Assembly: GCA_030063045.1 (NCBI GenBank)
Contig: JAQSEB010000133.1
Location: 62,001-126,000 of the forward strand
DNA from: Pratylenchus scribneri
Lineage: Eukaryota > Nematoda > Chromadorea > Rhabditida > Pratylenchidae
Length of the DNA stretch: 64,000 nt
Reading direction: 5' to 3'
The translations under genes were made by a program, and so were the position numbers. Numbering within the stretch: the stretch's first letter is position 1; each line of letters starts with the position of its first letter. The notes beneath the pieces were generated by a model. The model searched no databases, was not told the origin of the DNA, and saw only the letters and a program-made list of their open reading frames with translations. Below, piece by piece: positions 56,503 to 64,000 of this stretch.

Positions 56503-59500
56503 CTAATTTAATTCCGCCTACTTGCCCCAATTTAATTCCGCCTGTTTGCCCCCAATTTAATTCAGCCTGTTTTCCCCAATTTAATTCCGCCTGTTTGCCC
56601 CCAATTTAATTCAGCCTGTTTTCCCCAATTTAATTCCGCCTGTTTGCCCCCAATTTAATTCCGCCTGTTTGCCCCAATTTAATTCCGCCTGTTTGCCCCA
56701 ATTTAATTCCGCCTGTTTGCCCCAATTTAATTCCGCCTGTTTGCCCCAATTTAATTCCGCCTGTTTGCCCCAATTTAATTCAGCCTGTTTGCCCTAATTT
56801 AATTCCGCCTGTTTGCCCTAACATTTAATTCCGCCTGTTTGCCCCAATTTAATTCCGCCTGTTTGCCCCAATTTAATTCCGCCTGTTTGCCCCAATTTAA
56901 TTCCGCCTGTTTGCCCCAATTTATTTCCGCCTGTTTGCCCCAATTTAATTCAGCCTGTTTGCCCCAATTTAATTCCGCCTATTTGCCCCAACATTTAATT
57001 CAGCCTGTTTTCCCCAATTTAATTCCGCCTGTTTGCCCCCAATTTAATTCCGCCTGTTTGCCCCAATTTAATTCCGCCTGTTTGCCCCAATTTAATTCCG
57101 CCTGTTTGCCCCAATTTAATTCCGCCTGTTTGCCCCAATTTAATTCCGCCTGTTTGCCCCAATTTAATTCAGCCTGTTTGCCCTAATTTAATTCCGCCTG
57201 TTTGCCCTAACATTTAATTCCGCCTGTTTGTCCCAATTTAATTCCGCCTGTTTGCCCCAATTTAATTCCGCCTGTTTGCCCCAATTTAATTCCGCCTGTT
57301 TGCCCCAATTTAATTCCGCCTGTTTGCCCCAATTTAATTCAGCCTGTTTGCCCCAATTTAATTCCGCCTGTTTGCCCCAATTTAATTCCGCCTGTTTGCC
57401 CCAATTTAATTCCGCCTGTTTGCCCCAATTTAATTCCGCCTGTTTGCCCCAATTTAATTCAGCCTGTTTGCCCTAATTTAATTCCGCCTGTTTGCCCTAA
57501 CATTTAATTCCGCCTGTTTGCCCCAATTTAATTCCGCCTGTTTGCCCCAATTTAATTCCGCCTGTTTGCCCCAATTTAATTCCGCCTGTTTGCCCCAATT
57601 TAATTCCGCCTGTTTGCCCCAATTTAATTCAGCCTGTTTGCCCCAATTTAATTCCGCCTGTTTGCCCCAACATTTAATTCCGCCTGTTTGTTTGCCCCAA
57701 CATTTAATTCCGCCTGTTTACCCCAATTTAATTCTGCCTATTTGTTTGCCCCAACATTTAATTCCGCCTGTTTGCCCCAATTTAATTCCGCCTGTTTGCC
57801 CCAATTTAATTCCGCCTGTTTGCCCCAATTTAATTCAGCCTGTTTGCCCTAATTTAATTCCGCCTGTTTGCCCTAACATTTAATTCCGCCTGTTTGCCCC
57901 AATTTAATTCCGCCTGTTTGCCCCAATTTAATTCCGCCTGTTTGCCCCAATTTAATTCCGCCTGTTTGCCCCAATTTAATTCCGCCTGTTTGCCCCAATT
58001 TAATTCAGCCTGTTTGCCCCAATTTAATTCCGCCTGTTTGCCCCAACATTTAATTCCGTCTGTTTGTTTGCCCCAACATTTAATTCCGCCTGTTTACCCC
58101 AATTTAATTCTGCCTATTTGTTTGCCCCAACATTTAATTCCGCCTGTTTGCCCCAATTTAATTCCGCCTGTTTTCCCCAATTTAATTCCGCCTGTTTTCC
58201 CCAATCTAATTCCGCCTGTTTTCCCAATTTAATTCCGCCTGTTTCCCCAATTTAATTCAGCCTGTTTTCCCCAATTTAATTCCGCCTGTTTGCCCCCAAT
58301 TTAATTCAGCCTGTTTTCCCCAATTTAATTCCGCCTGTTTGCCCCCAATTTAATTCCGCCTGTTTGCCCCAATTTAATTCCGCCTGTTTGCCCCAATTTA
58401 ATTCCGCCTGTTTGCCCCAATTTAATTCCGCCTGTTTGCCCCAATTTAATTCCGCCTGTTTGCCCCAATTTAATTCAGCCTGTTTGCCCTAATTTAATTC
58501 CGCCTGTTTGCCCTAACATTTAATTCCGCCTGTTTGCCCCAATTTAATTCCGCCTGTTTGCCCCAATTTAATTCCGCCTGTTTGCCCCAATTTAATTCCG
58601 CCTGTTTGCCCCAATTTATTTCCGCCTGTTTGCCCCAATTTAATTCAGCCTGTTTGCCCCAATTTAATTCCGCCTATTTGCCCCAACATTTAATTCAGCC
58701 TGTTTTCCCCAATTTAATTCCGCCTGTTTGCCCCCAATTTAATTCCGCCTGTTTGCCCCAATTTAATTCCGCCTGTTTGCCCCAATTTAATTCCGCCTGT
58801 TTGCCCCAATTTAATTCCGCCTGTTTGCCCCAATTTAATTCCGCCTGTTTGCCCCAATTTAATTCAGCCTGTTTGCCCTAATTTAATTCCGCCTGTTTGC
58901 CCTAACATTTAATTCCGCCTGTTTGTCCCAATTTAATTCCGCCTGTTTGCCCCAATTTAATTCCGCCTGTTTGCCCCAATTTAATTCCGCCTGTTTGCCC
59001 CAATTTAATTCCGCCTGTTTGCCCCAATTTAATTCAGCCTGTTTGCCCCAATTTAATTCCGCCTGTTTGCCCCAATTTAATTCCGCCTGTTTGCCCCAAT
59101 TTAATTCCGCCTGTTTGCCCCAATTTAATTCCGCCTGTTTGCCCCAATTTAATTCAGCCTGTTTGCCCTAATTTAATTCCGCCTGTTTGCCCTAACATTT
59201 AATTCCGCCTGTTTGCCCCAATTTAATTCCGCCTGTTTGCCCCAATTTAATTCCGCCTGTTTGCCCCAATTTAATTCCGCCTGTTTGCCCCAATTTAATT
59301 CCGCCTGTTTGCCCCAATTTAATTCAGCCTGTTTGCCCCAATTTAATTCCGCCTGTTTGCCCCAACATTTAATTCCGCCTGTTTGTTTGCCCCAACATTT
59401 AATTCCGCCTGTTTACCCCAATTTAATTCTGCCTATTTGTTTGCCCCAACATTTAATTCCGCCTGTTTGCCCCAATTTAATTCCGCCTGTTTGCCCCAAT

Positions 59501-60236
59501 TTAATTCCGCCTGTTTGCCCCAATTTAATTCAGCCTGTTTGCCCTAATTTAATTCCGCCTGTTTGCCCTAACATTTAATTCCGCCTGTTTGCCCCAATTT
59601 AATTCCGCCTGTTTGCCCCAATTTAATTCCGCCTGTTTGCCCCAATTTAATTCCGCCTGTTTGCCCCAATTTAATTCCGCCTGTTTGCCCCAATTTAATT
59701 CAGCCTGTTTGCCCCAATTTAATTCCGCCTGTTTGCCCCAACATTTAATTCCGTCTGTTTGTTTGCCCCAACATTTAATTCCGCCTGTTTACCCCAATTT
59801 AATTCTGCCTATTTGTTTGCCCCAACATTTAATTCCGCCTGTTTGCCCCAATTTAATTCCGCCTGTTTTCCCCAATTTAATTCCGCCTGTTTTCCCCAAT
59901 CTAATTCCGCCTGTTTTCCCAATTTAATTCCGCCTGTTTCCCCAATTTAATTCCGCCTGTTTTCCCCAATTTAATTCCGCCTGTTTTCCCCAATTTAATT
60001 CCGCCTGTTTGCCCCAATTTAATTCCGCCTGTTTTCCCCAATTTAATTCCGCCTGTTTGCCCCAATTTAATTCAGCCTGTTTGCCCTAATTTAATTCCGC
60101 CTGTTTGCCCTAACATTTAATTCCGCCTGTTTGCCCCAATTTAATTCCGCCTGTTTGCCCCAATTTAATTCCGCCTGTTTGCCCCAATTTAATTCCGCCT
60201 GTTTGCCCCAATTTAATTCAGCCTGTTTGCCCCAAT
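56503..60236. repeat. 24-bp satellite array (CCCCAATTTAATTCCGCCTG TTTG)
   Basis: A 24-bp unit reading CCCCAATTTAATTCCGCCTG plus TTTG repeats for about 3.7 kb. Variants are CAGCC for CGCC, CCCTAA, an extra C, CCCCAACATTTAATT and a doubled TTTG. Being three-divisible, it opens long repetitive frames (PQFNSACL units) that are not genes. One strand is G-rich (GGCGGAATTAAATTGGGG). Confidence 0.97.
56562..59951. repeat. 1695-bp higher-order repeat within the satellite, two copies
   Basis: The order of variant units, including the CATTTAATT forms and the GTTTGTTTG spacers, repeats with an offset of 1695 bp (for example 56839 against 58534, 57228 against 58923, 57518 against 59213). Smaller internal periodicity of variant blocks is visible as well. 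The two blocks are nearly identical. Confidence 0.9.
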
Positions 60237-60550
60237 GTAGCGTTCCCTTTGAACGCCAAAAAATAGACTCGAATTTCCCCAAATTTACTCTTCCCAAAGT
60301 CAAATACAATAGTCCGGTTTCACAACTTTATTTTCCGCAATTGAAGGCAAAAAGGCAATTATTATTCCAAAGTAAGAAGGCAAAAAAGTGGGCAAAGTTA
60401 TGGAATGAATGAAAAAGAATGAATGCTGGGGGGAAGATCGGATATATTTTATGGTGGCAATCCGAAAAGAAGGAAATCCATTAAAGTGTAAAATGTGGGA
60501 AAGTGGCTTGGGGGAATTCATCAAAAAAAAAGGAATTTGCGGATGCAACA
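60237..60550 (-). repeat. Putative 3' LTR / 3' untranslated region
   Basis: Read on the minus strand, a TG...CA segment runs from TGTTGCATCC (60550) to AACGCTACA (60237). It contains AATAAAG (near 60330), a usable polyadenylation signal. A classical polypurine tract just before it was not seen, and the 5' LTR is outside the window. The LTR call therefore rests on position and end bases only. Confidence 0.45.
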
Positions 60551-60580
60551 CTGCCCGGGCCAAAAATTTTCAATTCACAG

Positions 60581-61300
60581 CTAATCAACGGGTTTAAGCC
60601 AGTCAATGTCATTTGAATGTGGTAATGGTGGAGGAAATGGGAAAGTGATCGAATTTAATGGTTTTGGTTGTTCCATTTTCATCTTCTCCATTGCCAAATT
60701 CTCAATTCTCCCATCCGCCAAAATTCGCACACGCGACCAAATTGCTGATGAAGATGGGGCTTGGGGCAATACAATTCGATTGGCAGGCAACATAGGTGGA
60801 TGGGTGGCCCTTGGATGGACATTGGGGGCCAAAACATTGACATTGTGGACAAGTTGGGGGGCATGATTTGTTGGCCGTGTAATTTTGGGATGGGAATAAG
60901 GTTTTGGACGGGTGCGCAAATTAATTACCTCAATTGGTTTGCCACGTTGTGGAGGTGGTGAGGGCGGCAACACACGCGGAGGCACCATTCGAGGATTGGC
61001 CATTTCATTCGGTGGCGAAGGACTTGGAGGCAAAATTCGGGGGTGTTTATGTTGTTTCGTTGTTTCATCCGGAGGTGGGCCCTTTGTTGCATCCATTTTG
61101 GGAGAGGCGGCAGGTGAAGAAGCATCCATTTGATTGTTAGGTGAATTGGCCGGAGATGAAGCATATGAAGAGAGGGAAATGTCGTCTTCCATTTGTTGAT
61201 TATTTGTGGTTGTTGTGGGATCAGGAGGGTGGTTAGACATAAGATTAAGGTGGGATAGGATTAAATGGATTGCCTTTTGGTGGATTTTTGGTCTTGACAT
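60581..61300 (-). CDS. Proline-rich basic ORF of the BEL/Pao element (239 aa)
   Basis: An ATG at 61300 opens 239 codons ending at the putative LTR. The protein is disordered in composition: Ser/Asn/Asp-rich at first (about 35-75), then many Pro-rich stretches (RILPPSPSPPNEM, RVLPPSPPPQRG), a basic TRPKPYSHPKITRPTNH segment and a C-terminal part with IWSRVRILADGRIENLAMEK. It has no membrane segment and no Cys-His zinc knuckle. Base composition is richer in C and G than the surroundings and like that of pol, so it probably belongs to the element. It starts 50 bp after the preceding ORF. I do not recognise a family. Confidence 0.55.
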   Translation of the reverse strand: MSRPKIHQKAIHLILSHLNLMSNHPPDPTTTTNNQQMEDDISLSSYASSPANSPNNQMDASSPAASPKMDATKGPPPDETTKQHKHPRILPPSPSPPNEMANPRMVPPRVLPPSPPPQRGKPIEVINLRTRPKPYSHPKITRPTNHAPQLVHNVNVLAPNVHPRATHPPMLPANRIVLPQAPSSSAIWSRVRILADGRIENLAMEKMKMEQPKPLNSITFPFPPPLPHSNDIDWLKPVD

Positions 61301-61351
61301 TTTAAAAAATAAACTAAAAATGTATGAACGGAAATTGGGGAATTGGGTGAA

Positions 61352-61912
61352 TCATGGGTAATTCTTCATTTCAATCTCATTTGTAGGGTTATTGGTAGAG
61401 ATATTGGTTTGATTTTGGCGTGTTTTGCGAATGAAAATTGAATGGAAAACCAGGATAATCTTAATAAGAATGGAAAATGCAAAGAGGATGAGGGCACAGA
61501 GTATGAAAGTGGACAATTCGGGTTCCTCATAGAAAAATTGGCCAAGGGCATCAAGACCCATGTATAAGGCAGCTGTCCCCAAAATTGTGGCACAACCCTT
61601 GAAGAATTTGGCACGGGGGTTGGGGCTTTTGCCAAGATTTTTGCCAATAACAAGATGTTTGGGTTTAGGGGGACGGGCTTCTGCAATGGTGAGGAAAATA
61701 AAGAGAACAATTACCAGGAGAGTGGGAGGGGGAGTCCATTGTTTACGGCGTTTGGTGCGGCATGAATTCTTTTGGCAAATGAAGCAGAAAAGGCCGATAA
61801 TAAGGATGAACATAATCACAAAAAATGTCAATTTGGCGAAGAATTCGGATTTGGTTTGGCTTTCCATGAAAATATTTACACTAATAATATCAATTGAAAG
61901 TAAGCTGCCCAT
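61352..61912 (-). CDS. Multi-pass membrane ORF of the BEL/Pao element (186 aa)
   Basis: An ATG at 61912 opens 186 codons. Hydrophobic segments lie at about residues 28-47 (LTFFVIMFILIIGLFCFICQ), 64-79 (TLLVIVLFIFLTIAEA, which looks like a signal sequence with AEA cleavage) and 136-158 (FILCALILFAFSILIKIILV). A Cys and basic cluster (NSCRTKRRK) separates the first two. The tail is hydrophilic and Asn/Thr-rich. It overlaps the upstream small ORF by 37 bp in another frame. An envelope-like or virion membrane role is conceivable, but no known envelope motif is visible. Confidence 0.5.
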   Translation of the reverse strand: MGSLLSIDIISVNIFMESQTKSEFFAKLTFFVIMFILIIGLFCFICQKNSCRTKRRKQWTPPPTLLVIVLFIFLTIAEARPPKPKHLVIGKNLGKSPNPRAKFFKGCATILGTAALYMGLDALGQFFYEEPELSTFILCALILFAFSILIKIILVFHSIFIRKTRQNQTNISTNNPTNEIEMKNYP

Positions 61913-62127
61913 AATAGCAGTAGATAAAGTGTGGTAAATAAAATTAGTTTGATGAGTGAATTTGGTTTATAAGCTGCAAAAAATGGGATAAAAATATAAA
62001 TTAATGGATAAATGAAAAAATGTTTATAAAATGTTCGTATAAATGGCAAAAAATATTTTAAAATGTTCCGCGGAGCGCGCTGGGGGAGGGCGGAAATGTT
62101 TACAATGTGAGAATGTTGAAGATTCAT
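61876..62127 (-). CDS. Small membrane ORF overlapping the pol stop (83 aa)
   Basis: The ATG at 62127 overlaps the pol stop in an ATGA arrangement, a layout seen in compact viral and LINE-type elements where translation is coupled. The protein has two long hydrophobic runs (FFIYPLIYIFIPFFAAY and a C-terminal LILFTTLYLLLLWAAYFQ). It overlaps the start of the next ORF. Composition bias from AT-rich DNA could produce such a frame by chance, so it is less certain than its neighbours. Confidence 0.4.
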   Translation of the reverse strand: MNLQHSHIVNISALPQRAPRNILKYFLPFIRTFYKHFFIYPLIYIFIPFFAAYKPNSLIKLILFTTLYLLLLWAAYFQLILLV

Positions 62128-64000
62128 TGTCGGGGAACTTTCCTACTTCTTAGTAGGATAAAATCTTTCTCATGATTTGGCGGAATTACATTAATTGTGG
62201 AAGGTGGTTGGTCAATTTTATTTTCAACATCGTGGGAAAGAAGATTGGATGGAGGATTGGATGATTGTTCACGTGAAAGGGTGGCATTGGGAATACGGTG
62301 GGAAAGTTCAGTTACAGTTTCCAAAGGGTACAAATGGTGAATTGAGCGAATTTTCAATTTATGGTCAGATAATTTCAATTGGGCGGTTTCGGGTTCACCA
62401 TTTTGATTATAGAACAATTCCTGAATTATTCCAATGGACCAAATAGATTGTGGAAGATTGGGATCATAAATGAGGACCATTTCACCAATAATAGGAAAGC
62501 GATTTTCTGGGTGAGAAATTTTCGTTATTCTTTCGCGTAATGAGGTCAGGTAGTCCACTTTCCATTTTTTCCAAAATTGTTTGGAAGACGATGATAATTT
62601 GCTCCATAAAAGGGATAGGGCATGTGGCTCGCTATGTTTTAATTGAAAATCTGGGTCATTTTCATCAAAATTTGGGAAAGGAAATGGATTAATTTTGCGT
62701 AAAGGTTGTAAAAAATTGATAGGACAAAGTGGTCGAATTTCATTGGGAATACTTGAATCAAATGTAATGGGTCTGGAATTAATGATGGTAGTAATTTCAA
62801 AAAGACATGTATAAATTGAATTGACGGGGAAAAGTTTGGGGAAAATCCCCTTACACAATGCACGGCGTAAATGAAATTTGATCATTTTCATGAATCTCTC
62901 ATAATGGCCCCCCTGCCATGCGGCAAGAGGGGCCCTAAATTTGAACTCAATGGAAGAGAATTGGGGAGGGAGAATGCAAAAAACACGTTGGGTAAGTTGA
63001 AAATTGGCAGCATTGTCACAATAAATTTTGGAAGGGGAATAGAGGGCGAAAAGGCGGCGAAAAATTTCAATTAAATTTTGGGCGGTCATATCATATGCTA
63101 AATCGAGAAAAATTGCGCGGGTTGACAAACATACAAATACTGCAATCCATATTTTCATTGTGGATAGTTTATTTGATTTCAATTTTTTGGTAATGGCAGA
63201 ATTGGGGCACAATTTCTCAGAAAGGCGAATGTGAATAGGTCCCAAATAATCAAGACCAGTAAAAGTAAAAGGTGGCGAAGGATTTACGCGTTCGGAAGGT
63301 AATGGAGGAAAATTGGGCAAATTGAATGGCTTAGAGGTGAATTTCCTACAGGGGAGACAAAATGAATGGAGCGTATGTTCTACAATTCTTCTCCCGCGCG
63401 GTATCCAGTAAGCATTTCGAATTAATGAAAGTGTTTGTAAAGGCGATAAATGATGGTTAATTAAATGGGTTTCATAGATAATAAGTTTGGTCAAAGGCGA
63501 ATGTGGCGGTAAATAAATTGGACAAATAGTATTGGGGTTAGCATTTAGATTATCAAAGCGGCCTTTACAACGGAAAATGTTGAATTCATCTTTAAATAGG
63601 CCCAATTTATTATTGTCAATTTCGGGAGGTGGGTGACGAGTTTGTTCATTATAAATCAAGAAAAGAAGGGCCAGTCTTAATTCAATTAATTTGATGTGAA
63701 AAGAAGGAAAAATTTTCGGCAGAACAAATGAGGGAAACAATTTTGTAATAATATTTGGGTTTAAGCGAATAATAATGCGGAGGAAATATACTGTAGTGCC
63801 AATAAGCCGAGGGAGTCTAGAGAATTTTGCTGGATCAATAATTACAATTTGAGTGGATTGTTGAATATTGAAGGTAAACAGAGGATTTTGGTCAAGGGAT
63901 GGATTGGAAGGTGGAACAGAGTTAAATTCATTTGATGAAAAAGATTTAATTTGAGAATTGATTGGCCAATGAGTTTGGGAAGTGGAAAGCCAATCCGGAC
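62124..64000 (-). CDS. BEL/Pao pol polyprotein, integrase region (N-terminus beyond right edge)
   Basis: The frame is open from the right edge to the stop at 62124-62126, more than 620 codons. Near the edge it reads PDWLSTSQTHWPINSQ, the usual linker after the RNase H region. The integrase zinc-binding part follows (THLINHH, then FCLPCRKF, an HHCC arrangement). The DDE core shows Asp in TFTGLDYLGPI, Asp in KIYCDNAANF and Glu in GGHYERFMKM. A C-terminal domain follows (FWKKWKVDYLTSLRERITKI, then GEMVLIYDPNLPQSIW). All three catalytic acids are present and the frame has no stops, so the integrase looks intact. It inserts the cDNA copy into host DNA. Protease, reverse transcriptase and RNase H should lie to the right. 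Confidence 0.9.
   Translation of the reverse strand, partial: PDWLSTSQTHWPINSQIKSFSSNEFNSVPPSNPSLDQNPLFTFNIQQSTQIVIIDPAKFSRLPRLIGTTVYFLRIIIRLNPNIITKLFPSFVLPKIFPSFHIKLIELRLALLFLIYNEQTRHPPPEIDNNKLGLFKDEFNIFRCKGRFDNLNANPNTICPIYLPPHSPLTKLIIYETHLINHHLSPLQTLSLIRNAYWIPRGRRIVEHTLHSFCLPCRKFTSKPFNLPNFPPLPSERVNPSPPFTFTGLDYLGPIHIRLSEKLCPNSAITKKLKSNKLSTMKIWIAVFVCLSTRAIFLDLAYDMTAQNLIEIFRRLFALYSPSKIYCDNAANFQLTQRVFCILPPQFSSIEFKFRAPLAAWQGGHYERFMKMIKFHLRRALCKGIFPKLFPVNSIYTCLFEITTIINSRPITFDSSIPNEIRPLCPINFLQPLRKINPFPFPNFDENDPDFQLKHSEPHALSLLWSKLSSSSKQFWKKWKVDYLTSLRERITKISHPENRFPIIGEMVLIYDPNLPQSIWSIGIIQELFYNQNGEPETAQLKLSDHKLKIRSIHHLYPLETVTELSHRIPNATLSREQSSNPPSNLLSHDVENKIDQPPSTINVIPPNHEKDFILLRSRKVPRQ

Larger units (their letters stand above)
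60237..64000 (-). mobile_element. BEL/Pao LTR retrotransposon, 3' portion with extra ORFs
   Basis: On the minus strand the order is the end of pol (integrase), three further ORFs, a short non-coding part and then the satellite. The integrase sequence identifies the BEL/Pao superfamily. The gag, protease and reverse transcriptase parts and the 5' LTR lie beyond the right edge. The element border on the satellite side is sharp: satellite phase stops at CCCCAA and the next bases are TGTAGCG. Confidence 0.85.

Noticed and set aside
56839..59950. Long PQFNSACL-repeat reading frames
   Set aside because: Pure 24-bp satellite; many start at TTG and there is no non-repetitive coding sequence.
60606..61140. 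Plus-strand ORFs opposite the proline-rich ORF
   Set aside because: They are shadows of the minus-strand frame; the element runs on the minus strand and the minus frame is longer with a proper ATG.
1..64000. CRISPR arrays or bacterial defence systems
   Set aside because: Tandem repeats here have no unique spacers of constant length, and all real genes have eukaryotic introns.

Overview
The window reads as AT-rich nuclear DNA of a nematode. No bacterial-style operons are visible. Genes are split by short GT-AG introns, most of them 40 bp to a few hundred bp, and several genes are nematode-type serpentine (7TM) chemoreceptors. An AATAAAATG context directly after TTTCAG looks like a trans-splice or 5'UTR acceptor. 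The AT content, receptor types, BEL/Pao element and abundant MITEs fit a clade IV (tylenchine, possibly plant-parasitic) nematode. That placement is an inference, not a demonstration.

Layout. 1-392 (-): 5' exons of a small secreted cysteine-rich peptide, running off the left edge. 0.9-8.4 kb: a cluster of MITEs, several with perfect 8-bp target duplications, one nested inside another. An intact six-exon serpentine receptor (3982-7321, -) carries MITEs and a minisatellite in its introns. 10.4-19.3 kb: a tandem pair of paralogous receptors; the first is a pseudogene and the second looks functional. 21.3-23.9 kb: a decayed receptor. 24.7-27.6 kb (-): a nine-exon zinc alcohol/formaldehyde-dehydrogenase-like gene broken in its cofactor-binding exon. 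29.4-29.9 kb: the 3' exons of another receptor. 30.6-40.3 kb (-): a 13-exon SLC26 anion transporter, reconstructed to about 867 residues with every exon phase matching. 41.4-42.9 kb: a decayed tandem array. 43.5 kb: one orphan terminal exon. 45.9-47.7 kb: an Srg-type receptor with two apparent frameshifts.

48-55 kb (-) holds a locus with coiled-coil repeats. Two 2477-bp tandem copies each encode a coiled coil joined to a CBM21 glycogen-binding domain (PPP1R3-like). The coiled-coil repeat itself carries an amplified TAG stop. Upstream lies a related intact coiled-coil gene with a 48-bp minisatellite intron. 55.6 kb: a weak F-box-like ORF. 56.5-60.2 kb: a 24-bp satellite with a 1695-bp higher-order repeat. 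60.2-64 kb (-): the 3' part of a BEL/Pao retroelement (integrase and end of pol), with three unusual extra ORFs between pol and a putative LTR that abuts the satellite.

The most unusual items are the stop-bearing coiled-coil/CBM21 duplication, the BEL/Pao element with three compact downstream ORFs, the small cysteine-rich secreted peptide, and the hAT-like MITEs built of short GC-rich repeats. Gene models come from reading splice sites and frame phases by eye. No database search was run, so family names rest on recognised motifs.
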